This document shows, in pieces, positions 9,626-18,449 of a DNA stretch of 54,689 nucleotides. The number at the start of each line of letters is the position of its first letter. Position 1 is the stretch's first letter. This DNA is from Simkania sp. Lineage in GTDB: Bacteria > Chlamydiota > Chlamydiia > Chlamydiales > Simkaniaceae. The notes beneath the pieces are model-generated. The model made no database searches. It was not told the DNA's origin and saw nothing but the letters and a program-made list of their open reading frames with translations. The stretch is taken from NCBI GenBank assembly GCA_027942475.1, contig JAQFVP010000006.1, positions 1-54,689 on the forward strand, given 5' to 3'. Both the position numbers and the translations under genes were made by a program.

Positions 9626-9832
9626 TTACGTTCCCTCAGGTTGCTTTTTTTGTCTCAATACTGTCAGGACGCGTGCACGATCTAATCTTTTTTCCCTTAA
9701 AAGGTGCGGCTTTTCTAGTTTTCTCGTGAGTTTTAACTCGCACATCAAGTGAAAAATTTCTTTGCAAAGGTCTAGGTGTTTCATTTTGAGTTCTGATACC
9801 GATTGGTCGATCAAATCTTTTGCTTTTAGCAT
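9626..9832 (-). CDS. rpmC: Ribosomal protein L29
   Basis: Small helical protein at the tunnel exit that forms part of the docking site for SRP and trigger factor. The 68-residue, two-helix protein begins MLKAKDLIDQSVSEL and has the expected basic second helix with RARVLTVLRQ. It lies between rplP and rpsQ. A second overlapping frame (9636-9851) is a shadow with no L29 features. Confidence 0.92.
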   Translation of the reverse strand: MLKAKDLIDQSVSELKMKHLDLCKEIFHLMCELKLTRKLEKPHLLREKRLDRARVLTVLRQKKQPEGT

Positions 9833-9847
9833 GCTCTTGCGCCCTCC

Positions 9848-10267
9848 TCAAACAGTTTGTAGCCGCTCTACAAAGCGGGTGCGGTAAGGCAACTTTGCCG
9901 CGGCCTTGGAAAGCGCTATTTGCGCTTCTTCGCGCGTAACATTTGTCACTTCAAAGAGTACGCGTCCCGGCAAAGCAACAGCGACCCAGTGGTCAGTGCC
10001 CCCCTTCCCTTTGCCCATACGAGTTTCCGCGGGCTTCTTTGTTATGGGTTTATCGGGAAAGATTCGGATCCACACTTTTCCTCTGCGGCTAAAGTATCGG
10101 TTAATCGCAACTCGGCACGCCTCGATCTGCTGGTTTGTAATGCGCCCACGATCGAGAATTTGCATACCATAATCCCCAAAATGAACGAATTGTCCTGCTT
10201 TAGCTTTGCCCTTCATCGTCCCTTTTTGCTTTTTCCGGAACTTCGGTCTGGATGGAATAAGCGCCAT
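9848..10267 (-). CDS. rplP: Ribosomal protein L16
   Basis: Large-subunit protein near the A site and 5S rRNA. It has 139 residues, with the signature motifs [32 protein letters not shown] and [12 protein letters not shown]. The normal position after rpsC is kept. Confidence 0.97.
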   Translation of the reverse strand: MALIPSRPKFRKKQKGTMKGKAKAGQFVHFGDYGMQILDRGRITNQQIEACRVAINRYFSRRGKVWIRIFPDKPITKKPAETRMGKGKGGTDHWVAVALPGRVLFEVTNVTREEAQIALSKAAAKLPYRTRFVERLQTV

Positions 10268-10289
10268 TTGTTATTGCCCTGAATTTTCT

Positions 10290-10910
10290 TTATTCATTTT
10301 TATTTATCCACACTTTGACGCCAATCGACCCATAGGTAGTCTCAGCGCGACCCGTAGCATAATCAATATTTGCCCTGAGGGTATGCAAAGGGATACACCC
10401 TTCCTTGTACCACTCAGTGCGCGCGATCTCGGCTCCACCAATTCTTCCGGAAACGGCAATTTTAACCCCGTCTGCCCCAGCATCCATAGAAGTTTGGATC
10501 GCTTTTTTCATCGCGCGGCGAAAAGCTACCCTCCTTTCCAGTTGTTTTGCAATCGCATCAGCCACGAGCTGGGCGTCTAAATCGGGCCTTTTGATCTCAG
10601 CCACTTCGATCCAAATTTCTTTGCCCGTGAGTTTACTAACCCCTTGCTTCATAATCTCAATTTCAGATCCTTTCTTTCCGATAACCAGTCCGGGTCTCGC
10701 AGTATGGATGGTAATCTCAATCTTTTCGCTCATCCGTTTGATCACGATTTTGGATACCCCAACGCAACAGGGCTTTTTAATCAAAAAATCACGAATCGCT
10801 TTGTCTTCTAAAAGTAGAGATCCAAATTCGCGTCTGTTGGCAAACCAAACAGACTTCCAGTTCTTGTTGAGTACAAGTCTAAATCCGATTGGAGATGTCT
10901 TTTGTCCCAC
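10290..10910 (-). CDS. rpsC: Ribosomal protein S3
   Basis: Small-subunit head protein that forms part of the mRNA entry channel helicase site. It starts MGQKTSPIGFRLVLNKNW, carries the KH-domain motif RPGLVIGKKGSEIE, and has the C-terminal GRIGGAEIARTEWYKEG. It has 206 residues, close to other chlamydial S3 and shorter than E. coli (233). Confidence 0.97.
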   Translation of the reverse strand: MGQKTSPIGFRLVLNKNWKSVWFANRREFGSLLLEDKAIRDFLIKKPCCVGVSKIVIKRMSEKIEITIHTARPGLVIGKKGSEIEIMKQGVSKLTGKEIWIEVAEIKRPDLDAQLVADAIAKQLERRVAFRRAMKKAIQTSMDAGADGVKIAVSGRIGGAEIARTEWYKEGCIPLHTLRANIDYATGRAETTYGSIGVKVWINKNE

Positions 10911-10922
10911 TTCGTTACCTCT

Positions 10923-11258
10923 TTATCCAGTTGCTTCGACGATGATGGTAAAATGACTCGTCCGTTTCATAATTGGAACCCGTCCACCACGACATTTAGA
11001 TTTTGCTCGTTTCATTGTAGGCCCCTCGTCGACCCTAACTTCTCTGACTTTCAAGTCTCGGCGCTGTACTCTCAGCCGCGTCTCAGCATTTGCAACAGCA
11101 CTGTTTAGGGTTTTTTTGAGAAGAAGCCCCCCCTTTAATCCTGAAAACATAAGCTGTTTGAAAGCATCTTCTACTCGCATACCGCGAATCAGATCAGCGG
11201 CTAAACGGGCCTTCCTCGGGCTGATCCGAACATATTTAGTCTTTGCGTGCGCTTCCAC
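10923..11258 (-). CDS. rplV: Ribosomal protein L22
   Basis: Exit-tunnel protein L22, 111 residues. The motif YVRISPRKARLAADLIRGM and the C-terminal hairpin RGGRVPIMKRTSH, whose tip lines the tunnel, are visible. It lies between rpsS and rpsC. Confidence 0.96.
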   Translation of the reverse strand: MEAHAKTKYVRISPRKARLAADLIRGMRVEDAFKQLMFSGLKGGLLLKKTLNSAVANAETRLRVQRRDLKVREVRVDEGPTMKRAKSKCRGGRVPIMKRTSHFTIIVEATG

Positions 11259-11267
11259 TTTCTTACC

Positions 11268-11534
11268 CTATTTTTTAACCGGATGACTTTTGAACAGACG
11301 CGTCGGAGAAAATTCACCCAGGCGGTGTCCAACCATATTTTCAGACACAAAAACAGAAATAAACTTGCGACCATTGTGCACATCAAATGTTAATCCAACC
11401 ATCTCGGGGATAATCATGGATCTTCTGGACCAAGTTTTAATTGGCTTTTTTAATCCCTCTTGCTTTTGCTTGTTGAGCTTTTTGAGTAGATGGTGGTCAA
11501 CAAAAGGCCCTTTATTCAATGATCTTGCCATCAA
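11268..11534 (-). CDS. rpsS: Ribosomal protein S19
   Basis: Small-subunit head protein, 88 residues. It begins [18 protein letters not shown], with an adjacent extra Met upstream, and contains [29 protein letters not shown] sequence. It starts a few bases after rplB. Confidence 0.97.
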   Translation of the reverse strand: MMARSLNKGPFVDHHLLKKLNKQKQEGLKKPIKTWSRRSMIIPEMVGLTFDVHNGRKFISVFVSENMVGHRLGEFSPTRLFKSHPVKK

Positions 11535-11539
11535 TACCT

Positions 11540-12394
11540 TTACTTCTTACGTCGATTCTTACGCCGATCTTTAACAATGAGCGCTCTTGATTTTTTCTTG
11601 GATCGTGTGCGCAGCCCTTTGGTTTGCATGCCCCAGGGGCTCCTCGGGATATACCCATTGTTCCTTCCGTCTCCCCCGCCATGGGGATGATCAACCGGAT
11701 TCATAGCGGTGCCTCTCACGGTAGGGCGAAATCCGCGCCATCGGTTACGCCCCGCTTTACCCTCTATGCGCAAACTCCACTCAGAGTTTGAGACTGCCCC
11801 AAAAGTTGCGCGACACTCTTCCTTGACCATACGCACCTCTCCAGAAGGCATTTTTAGGGTGACATAGCTGCCACTTCGAGCCATTATCTGCGCAGAAAGC
11901 CCCGCTGAACGCACGAGCTTTCCCCCTCTTTTTGGGTGCATTTCGATATTGTGAACCACTGAGCCAAGGGGCATACTCTTAAGTGGCATTGCACATCCCA
12001 CCCTGTAGGGGGTTTGATTTCCAGAAAGAACGATATCCCCTTTTTGTAGTCCCTTTGGGGCGATAATGTAGCGCTTTTCCCCATCTTTATAGTAGAGCAG
12101 GGCAATGTGGGCGCTACGGTTCGGGTCATATTCAATACTGGCAACCCGAGCCTCAATTCCGTCTTTGTCCCGTTTGAAATCAATGATTCGGTAGAAACGC
12201 TTGTGTCCTCCGCCTCGGTGGCGGCACGTAATATGGCCTTGATGATTACGGCCATTTGTGCGTTTTTTTGCAACAAAGAGCCGCTTGGTCGGTTTGATCC
12301 TTTTTTCCCCTTTGGAGGTTCGGGTCAATTCGGTATTAGAAGGAAGTACCGTTTTTCTCTGCCCTGGCGTGACTGGACGAAATTTTTTTACCAT
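11540..12394 (-). CDS. rplB: Ribosomal protein L2
   Basis: Large-subunit protein required for subunit joining and peptidyl transfer. It has 284 residues with the RNA-binding [17 protein letters not shown] region and the C-terminal GGGDGR loop that includes the functionally important histidine ([13 protein letters not shown]). It follows rplW. Confidence 0.98.
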   Translation of the reverse strand: MVKKFRPVTPGQRKTVLPSNTELTRTSKGEKRIKPTKRLFVAKKRTNGRNHQGHITCRHRGGGHKRFYRIIDFKRDKDGIEARVASIEYDPNRSAHIALLYYKDGEKRYIIAPKGLQKGDIVLSGNQTPYRVGCAMPLKSMPLGSVVHNIEMHPKRGGKLVRSAGLSAQIMARSGSYVTLKMPSGEVRMVKEECRATFGAVSNSEWSLRIEGKAGRNRWRGFRPTVRGTAMNPVDHPHGGGDGRNNGYIPRSPWGMQTKGLRTRSKKKSRALIVKDRRKNRRKK

Positions 12395-12412
12395 TTCAGG
12401 TCAATCCTCAAT

Positions 12413-12751
12413 TTAAACGCCATCATCGATGAGATCCCCTTTGCTGAGCGTTAAAATAGCTTTCTTGAAAGCGGAGCGGTATCCGAGACGCCCACGTACG
12501 CGCCGCTTTTTCGGTTTGACATTAATGATGTTGACTTTTTCTACTTTTACTTTTTTCTCCGCATAAATTGCTTCAAAAGCGAGCGCAATTTCATTCTTGT
12601 TCGCCTTTCTATCGACGAGAAAAACAAACTTCGGCTTTTCAAATGCACTCAAACAACGGTTGCTCTTGGATTGTTGAAGAGCCTCCAGCACAGTGGTTTT
12701 TTCGGTGACGTAGCGGCTGTGAATGACGGAATAAGGGGTTCGCTTGTTCAT
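12413..12751 (-). CDS. rplW: Ribosomal protein L23
   Basis: Exit-tunnel rim protein that docks trigger factor and SRP. It has 112 residues, with SRYVTEKTTVLEA, the VDRKANKNEIALAFE helix and the RRVRGRLGYRS basic loop. It overlaps rplD by 4 bp. Confidence 0.95.
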   Translation of the reverse strand: MNKRTPYSVIHSRYVTEKTTVLEALQQSKSNRCLSAFEKPKFVFLVDRKANKNEIALAFEAIYAEKKVKVEKVNIINVKPKKRRVRGRLGYRSAFKKAILTLSKGDLIDDGV

Positions 12752-13407
12752 AAACGGGGGGTTCCAAATATTTTTATTAATTGATCGATAGCAGAATCGA
12801 TGACAATCAAATTTTGTGCTTTGATGACGTCATATCCACTCATACACTCTATCGGCATAAACTGGACCTTGGGAACATTACGCATGCTCAAATAGAGATT
12901 ACGGCGATCTAGATCCTGCTTTTCCCCGCTTGAGCTAAGAAAAAGAATTCTTTTGTTTATTGCTCCCACTTTTTCTACAAACTGGATGGCGCGTTTGGTT
13001 TTTGGGTTTTCCATTTTTTGAAGTTTGAGCAAAGAGATCCCCTCTTCTTTCACTTTTTCAGCGAGAAGAGAGCGGATTGCGTAGCGGCGCTCTTTTCGAT
13101 TGATGCGAATACGATGATCAAATTTGGGCTTTGGACCAAAAACGGTCCCACCACCTCTATAATGTGGAGCTTTAATTGTTCCCTGACGGGATCGGCCACT
13201 TCCCTTCTGAGGACGGGGCTTTGCATTCGAGTGACGAAGTTCTGACCTACCTTTTGTATTTGCACTAAATTGGCGAGAGTTGTGCCTGAGCGCGACGAGG
13301 TAGTCTTTGACTACTTGCGCTTTGGAGGAAAATTCGAGAAAACGATCATCAAAGTCGAAATCACCTATTTCTTCGCCCTCTATATTGTGTATTTTTAATT
13401 TTGCCAC
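12748..13407 (-). CDS. rplD: Ribosomal protein L4
   Basis: Exit-tunnel constriction protein and, in E. coli, the autoregulator of the S10 operon. It has 219 residues. The long internal loop RPQKGSGRSRQGTIKAPHYRGGGTVFGPKP, given here as part of residues 65-95, is characteristic. It lies between rplC and rplW. Confidence 0.96.
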   Translation of the reverse strand: MAKLKIHNIEGEEIGDFDFDDRFLEFSSKAQVVKDYLVALRHNSRQFSANTKGRSELRHSNAKPRPQKGSGRSRQGTIKAPHYRGGGTVFGPKPKFDHRIRINRKERRYAIRSLLAEKVKEEGISLLKLQKMENPKTKRAIQFVEKVGAINKRILFLSSSGEKQDLDRRNLYLSMRNVPKVQFMPIECMSGYDVIKAQNLIVIDSAIDQLIKIFGTPRL

Positions 13408-13415
13408 AGTAACCT

Positions 13416-14072
13416 CTACCCGTTTTGAGCGTGATTTTTCTTGATCGATTTTCTCACATAAACAAGGCCATTTTTAGACCCCGGAATAGCCCCCATGACG
13501 AGGATTGCCTGTTTTTCAACATCGATTCGGATTACTTGCAAATTCATAGATATTGTGCGCTTTTTACCCATTTGACCAGCCATCCGTTTGCCGGGAAAGC
13601 ACCGCCCTGGAGTGCTGTGCATACCCGTAGAACCAGCGCCTCGATGGAATTTGGAGCCATGTGCCCCAGGCCCTCCAGCGAAATTATGGCGCTTCATGAC
13701 ACCTTGGAATCCCTTGCCCTTAGACATTCCGATGACATCCACAAACTGCGTATCAGAAAAATAACTCAGATCGACCTGTTTGCCCACCTCCCACTGGTCT
13801 ACATCTTCCACCCTCGATTCGAGCAAATGGCGATACATCCCCACTTTCGCTTTTGCAAAATGGCCAATGAGCGGTTTTTTTAATCTTTTTTCCTTGGACT
13901 CGGGGATTTTTATTCCCCCCAATTGGAGAGACGGATATCCATCTTTTTCACGGCTTTTGATTTGCACCACGATATTTGGCTCAACCTGAACAACGGAACA
14001 GACAAGCAGGTTCCCACCTTCATCGAAGATCTGGGTCATTCCCTTTTTTTTACCCATTAAGTTGAGTGACAT
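13416..14072 (-). CDS. rplC: Ribosomal protein L3
   Basis: Early-assembly protein near the peptidyl transferase centre. It starts MSLNLMGKKKGMTQIFDEGG. The central loop GKGFQGVMKRHNFAGGPGAHGSKFHRGAGS-like region (about residues 120-150) is present in the 218-residue protein. It is the first gene of the S10 operon here because rpsJ is located with fusA, an arrangement also seen in Chlamydia. Confidence 0.97.
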   Translation of the reverse strand: MSLNLMGKKKGMTQIFDEGGNLLVCSVVQVEPNIVVQIKSREKDGYPSLQLGGIKIPESKEKRLKKPLIGHFAKAKVGMYRHLLESRVEDVDQWEVGKQVDLSYFSDTQFVDVIGMSKGKGFQGVMKRHNFAGGPGAHGSKFHRGAGSTGMHSTPGRCFPGKRMAGQMGKKRTISMNLQVIRIDVEKQAILVMGAIPGSKNGLVYVRKSIKKNHAQNG

Positions 14073-14236
14073 AGTGCTTTGCCTTGCGGTGCGAGTTACT
14101 TTTTATGGCTTACCTTACGCTAAAACATTTGCAAAGGGCTAAATGAGCCCATATTTTTTGGTTTGCATAAGCTAAGGATAAATTAAAGCATCGTTTTTTT
14201 GATGAAACGAGCCGCTCATTTGAGCTTAATGGGGGA

Positions 14237-14266
14237 ATACTATCAAATCTGTTCTATTTTGTCCAA
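14237..14266 (-). promoter_or_regulatory. Candidate sigma-66/70-type promoter of the ribosomal operon
   Basis: On the minus strand TTGGAC (14266-14261) and TAGTAT (14242-14237) are separated by 18 bases, about 165 bases upstream of rplC. This would give a long leader, as is common for autoregulated S10 operons, but I see no recognisable L4-binding hairpin. Assigned from consensus matching only. Confidence 0.4.
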
Positions 14267-14311
14267 TCAAAATCTTTTACTCGCCGTTTTACTCGATGAG
14301 TGCGTCCGGAT

Positions 14312-14494
14312 CTACTTAAAGCTAGAAGGGGGACCGACATTTTGGTGCTGTAGGTAAAATGTAACTTCACGATCAATTTTCTTGTCTGAGATATGCGCAA
14401 TACAAACGAGTGAGAAGAGAAGCGAGAGAAAGAGAAGAATCCATATCCACTCCCTATCTGTCACCGGATCTATTTGCTTTTCTTTCCTGCCCAT
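14312..14494 (-). CDS. Possible small single-pass membrane protein
   Basis: This 60-residue frame starts at ATG 14494, with a GAGG sequence 11 bases upstream; a GTG at 14575 would extend it to 87 residues. It has a charged N-terminus (GRKEKQIDPVTDREW), one strongly hydrophobic segment of about 20 residues (IWILLFLSLLFSLVCIAHI) and a basic/polar tail. It lies upstream of the candidate ribosomal promoter in accessory DNA. No family is recognised, and it may be spurious. Confidence 0.3.
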   Translation of the reverse strand: MGRKEKQIDPVTDREWIWILLFLSLLFSLVCIAHISDKKIDREVTFYLQHQNVGPPSSFK

Positions 14495-14630
14495 AGTTTG
14501 ATTTGCCTCAGTTATGACATGAAGGACGAGGGGGCCTGCTTGCCCAAAGGCTAAAGTCTTATTAGGGATTGACACCCACTAGCTCTAAGGGTTATTTCGA
14601 ATAAGTATTTTACAAGAAAAACCTTAAAGT

Positions 14631-14698
14631 CAAGGCAAACTTTCATCCCACCCTAATCGGATGGGCTTTCCCGATCGCTTGGGGTAAAAAAACTTTTG
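14631..14698 (+). repeat. IS-end-like repeat, copy R1
   Basis: This segment matches 15084-15150 in the same orientation: both share ctttcatccca, an atgggc/gtgggt core, tttcccg and a cttgggg/cctggga-type end. A related block (ttttcccgctcg followed by ccagg and taagaag) occurs in the left ends of the TnpB elements at 27500 and 54380. It probably is a remnant or minimal end of that element type. Confidence 0.5.
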
Positions 14699-15083
14699 CT
14701 ATCAAGTTTTTACTTTGCCATTTTCTACAATACTTACGCGCCAAACTAAGCACCTCAGATTGACAAATAAACCTAATGCTCAATACCTCAGGGCCTTTTG
14801 CCCCATGTAAAGCAGTGTTTTAAGCCCAAACCAACCCAAGTGACCACTCCCTCGCCTACTTGCACCATGCTGTCTTTACGATATTGGTTTTTTCTCGATT
14901 CTTCCACAATTGCTACATTTTTGCGTTGTGTATCCATCCTCCTACCAGCATCCTTGCACTTTGTGGGCTTAGGTGAAGTCTGAACACAAACGATTTTCTT
15001 TTCTTCATACTGGGTATGATATCGCTTAGACCTTTGAAAAATCAAAATAAGATTACCATATTTGAAGAAGAAAGTTTTGATAG
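14699..15083. other. Inter-repeat DNA without a convincing gene
   Basis: Between the two IS-end-like repeats one minus-strand frame of 103 residues (14788-15099) is open, but it begins inside repeat R2, has no recognisable domain and has an unusual composition rich in Lys, Arg, Val and Gln. I treat it as non-coding or decayed DNA. Confidence 0.4.
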
Positions 15084-15150
15084 ACAGGCGAGCTTTCATC
15101 CCAAACCTGAACGGGTGGGTTTTCCCGCTCGCCTGGGATAACCTACTTTT
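15084..15150 (+). repeat. IS-end-like repeat, copy R2
   Basis: Second copy of the repeat at 14631-14698. It contains an outer inverted pair, atccca (15098-15103) and tgggat (15134-15139), so it can fold into a hairpin. The tail gggttttcccgctcg is almost identical to the left end of the TnpB element at 54372-54391. It lies about 155 bp upstream of the Cap1-like gene. Confidence 0.55.
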
Positions 15151-15304
15151 TTAAATCGTTGCTCGAAATTTGAATGTGGAATGAAACGGCTTGGATATGC
15201 GCGTCTGTATTCAAAAAAAATATGACCGCCAAATCCTTTACATTAAAATAACAAATTCTGTAAAATTTACTTTCATTTTCTAAATCTTTCAAAATTGAGG
15301 TTAT

Positions 15305-16974
15305 ATGGCAGAAATTTCTGTTCCCTTCTTTAATTGGACATCTGTTCGTGGTTTTTTTGACACAAAAACATTTAGTCAATCTGAACGCGCGTTTTCTACG
15401 CTTGGCACTCTGTTTTCCGTAACGCACCGGTTTCAAAGTCTATTGGGACTCGAATCGGAAAATACACTTCACTTGGGCAATGCGGGCAATGATGCGTCCA
15501 ACCTAAGTGGTTGGTTTTCTCTTGGTAGTTGTACCAAAGAGAGCCACGATATCTATAGAACATCTAAGGAAATAGATAAAGAGATCAATGTTGCGCTGAT
15601 TACGCATGCTGTTGTTCGCGTTGTTAAAGTTTTTGCCGACTTTCTGAGATTCTTGGACACGATGGTAAAAAACTCGGTTTTACGCAACGTGCACATCGGG
15701 CCTTTGAAGTTACCGGGGAAAGTAGGACACGTAATTTATCTCATACATTACCTTTCCCCCTGTGAGAAACCATTTTCTATTGATAAAGATAAGGAAATTT
15801 CTGCAAAAAATAAACCGATCACTTTAGACTTGAACACTTTAAAATTGAACAAGTTAGTCTTGAACACTTTAGACACGGCCACTCTAAAAGAGATCCCTAC
15901 AAAGAATCTCTATCCCTTGAAATACCAACAATACGTTTACTTTGATACCCTGGAGAAAGTATTAACTCTTTCGACATTGTGCATCGCCATTTTTGCGTCT
16001 TCGGGTGTTCTTCATCGATTTTCTGTTCCAATGGCTTCTTTGTGCTACAACAGCGATGTATCCTTATGCTTGTCAGCAGGGACTACCTTGTGCTCAATTG
16101 GCTCATATCTTTCCGACAAGCAGATGGCAATCTCCAAGGAAAAACTCATCGAGAAAAAACAAAAAGCGGAAAAAGATTCTTTAAAGCAGACTCTTTGTTC
16201 CCCGCAGCAACGTTGTGGAGGGTTTGATGACGTCGTCAAAAGTACCAGATAACGTATATGACCCTCTTTTCGCTCATAGCTTCCTTCTCAGTGTGATGGA
16301 ATCCATCTCCGACTGGGCAAAGATCGCACAAAAAACTGATTTCACCTTCCATGGGTGCACGTTAGATACGGCTGCCTTACATAAAAATATCATCAAACCC
16401 ATGGCGCCTTACTTCTCCCTTTAAAGTAATCTTCGATTTTTCAAAATTTAAAGAAGAAGATGATGATAAAAAAAAGGACCAAAATGGTCCGCGTGACGAT
16501 CCGTTTCTTAAAACCCTAGTACTTCCTAATAGGATAATTAAGAATTTTTCTACCGTAGTTTGTTCTTTGTTTTTAAAAAATACAATAGGTCTCTCTTCCC
16601 GCTTTCATTTTCTTACTATAGTAAAAAATATTAGTTCTTTGGCTGGAAATTTATTACAAATAGGAATTGATGTTGATTTCATGTATCAAATACATTACAA
16701 ATGGCCCGAACAAGCAAATGAACTTACCTGGTACCTCCGCATTACTTCTGCTGTTTCACAGGCCCTTGGCTTGGTAGCAAACGTTGCTGTTGATGTTCTT
16801 CCTAAATTCGGAGTCACATATCAGTTCGCAATGGTCTCTGTAATCTGTATAAGAGCCGCCCGCATTTTTCTTGATCTTATGAAAGATATGGGAGAAATCA
16901 AGGATAAGCAATCAAAGGATAAGCAATCAGAGGAGGTGAAGGTTCAATTACCTGCTGAACTGGAGGCGGGGTAG
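15305..16974 (+). pseudogene. CT529/Cap1-like putative inclusion membrane protein, two frameshifts
   Basis: Three consecutive frames appear to be one gene. The first (15305-16252, 315 aa) starts MAEISVPFFNW and ends with a bilobed hydrophobic pair (about residues 220-265) followed by a charged KEKLIEKKQKAEKD helix. The second (about 16200-16424) and third (about 16366-16974) continue in the +1 frame each time. The third has an acidic stretch (EEDDDKKKDQ) and further hydrophobic helices. A bilobed hydrophobic domain is the hallmark of chlamydial Inc proteins, which type III secretion inserts into the inclusion membrane. In C. trachomatis the Inc protein Cap1 (CT529) lies just past rplC, the same relative position. 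The shifts fall near 16188-16214 and 16366-16424. Either the gene is decaying, or the two shifts are sequence errors, or these are separate small genes. Homology to Cap1 is inferred from position and pattern. Confidence 0.55.
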
Positions 16975-17131
16975 TTGTTGCCGAATAGATATTAGAAACA
17001 ATCGGGGAAAAAATCTTCTTTCCGCAGTGAGGGGGGTACGTCACTCTTTTTCCCAAAATCCAATAAAAGAGAAAACGCTTTTTTTCTATATCTTTTGTTA
17101 TTGAAAAAAGGGCGTTAGGAGATGTAAAAAC

Positions 17132-18232
17132 ATGGAATTAAAATCGGAAATAATTCAAGTAGCTGGCTATGAAAAAGTAGTAAAATTTTCCCATCCCGAT
17201 ATGGGATTTGAGGCTATCATCGCAATTCATAATACCAAATTGGGCCCCGGTCTAGGTGGTACCCGTATCTACCCATATAAGACGTTTGATGATGCCTTGA
17301 TCGATGTTTTGCGCCTTTCGAAAGGGATGACATACAAAGCTGGCATGGCTCAAGTGGGCTTGGGTGGAGCAAAAAGCATCATTATCGCCGATCCAAAGAC
17401 AGATAAAACACCAGCACTGCTACACGCCTTCTCAGAGGCGGTAAATACATTAAAAGGGAAGTATATTTGCGCTGAAGACATTGGATGTACTCCGGAAGAC
17501 GTGGCTATTATTCTTCAAAAAACAAAATATGCCTGTGGAGTATGCAATCTCCGTGGAAGTGGCAATCCCGCTGCTTATACATCCTGGGGAATTGTACAGG
17601 GAATCAAATCGGTCTGTCAGCAATTAGATAATAGTCCATCAATAGAAGGCAAAACAATTGCCATTCAAGGAGTTGGCAATGTGGGAAGCAGATTAGCCGA
17701 AATTCTTTTTTGGGAAGGAGCCCATCTCATTCTTGCCGACCAGGATAGAAAAAAAGCCATCGAATGTGCTCATCGCTACGCCGCTCAGACCGTTTCTCCC
17801 GATGAAATCCTTTCTGTCGAATGTGACATTTTCTCTCCCAACGCCATGGGGGGTATTCTAAACGAAAATTCTATTTCTAATTTAAAGTGTCGCGCAGTAG
17901 CTGGGGGGGCCAACAATCAACTGCTAGAAACGGCCGATGCCGATACACTCACTAAACGGGGGATCCTCTATGCTCCCGACTTTGTGATCAATGCTGGAGG
18001 CCTCATCAATGTCATCAATGAACTAAGCCCAGAAGGGTATCGAGCTTCCTCTGCGCGCGAAGCGACCAAAAAGATTTATCACCAATTGCTAAATATCTAC
18101 GAAATTGCTAAATACAAATCAATTTCGACACACCAAACTGCTGTTTCTATCGTCGATGAACACCTTAAATCGGGACTCGGCAAAAGAACCGAACCTCTCG
18201 TATTCTCTTCTTTTGATGAAGCAGTCTACTGA
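17132..18232 (+). CDS. ldh: Leucine dehydrogenase (Glu/Leu/Phe/Val dehydrogenase family)
   Basis: NAD-dependent oxidative deamination of branched-chain amino acids. It has 366 residues. The substrate region has the glycine-rich LGPGLGGTRIYPY (about residues 40-52) and the catalytic lysine motif MTYKAGMAQVGLGGAKS (about 69-85). A Rossmann motif GVGNVGSRL is near residue 185. An AGGAG sequence precedes the ATG. The enzyme corresponds to CT773 of C. trachomatis. It stands alone, and the next gene is tRNA-Phe. It could supply energy or ammonia from host amino acids. Confidence 0.93.
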   Translation: MELKSEIIQVAGYEKVVKFSHPDMGFEAIIAIHNTKLGPGLGGTRIYPYKTFDDALIDVLRLSKGMTYKAGMAQVGLGGAKSIIIADPKTDKTPALLHAFSEAVNTLKGKYICAEDIGCTPEDVAIILQKTKYACGVCNLRGSGNPAAYTSWGIVQGIKSVCQQLDNSPSIEGKTIAIQGVGNVGSRLAEILFWEGAHLILADQDRKKAIECAHRYAAQTVSPDEILSVECDIFSPNAMGGILNENSISNLKCRAVAGGANNQLLETADADTLTKRGILYAPDFVINAGGLINVINELSPEGYRASSAREATKKIYHQLLNIYEIAKYKSISTHQTAVSIVDEHLKSGLGKRTEPLVFSSFDEAVY

Positions 18233-18375
18233 CCTTTTTGGTAACACCTTGACTTGCCCACTTGCAGCTGATCTGCCCTTGCCGGTTTTTGTAGCTAAGG
18301 GCAACTCTTTTTCTCCTATTGTTGTGGTCAAAAAATGACCTACACCCTACAATTGCCTGTGAAAGTTTCTCATAA

Positions 18376-18449
18376 GGCCAGATAGCTCAGCCCGGTAGAG
18401 CAAAGGACTGAAAATTCTTGTGTCGCCAGTTCAAATCTGGCTCTGGCCA
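18376..18449 (+). tRNA. tRNA-Phe (GAA)
   Basis: A 74-nt cloverleaf: acceptor arm GGCCAGA (18376-18382) pairs with TCTGGCC (18442-18448), the D-stem is GCTC/GAGC, the anticodon stem AAGGA pairs with TTCTT (one G-U) around loop CTGAAAA with anticodon GAA at 18410-18412, and the T-arm is GCCAG TTCAAAT CTGGC. The discriminator base is A, and CCA is not encoded. Its last 19 bases overlap the 3' end of the convergent permease gene. Confidence 0.95.

Noticed and set aside
14788..15099. 103-residue minus-strand frame between the repeats
   Set aside because: It starts inside repeat R2, has no domain and no good ribosome-binding site; probably open by chance.
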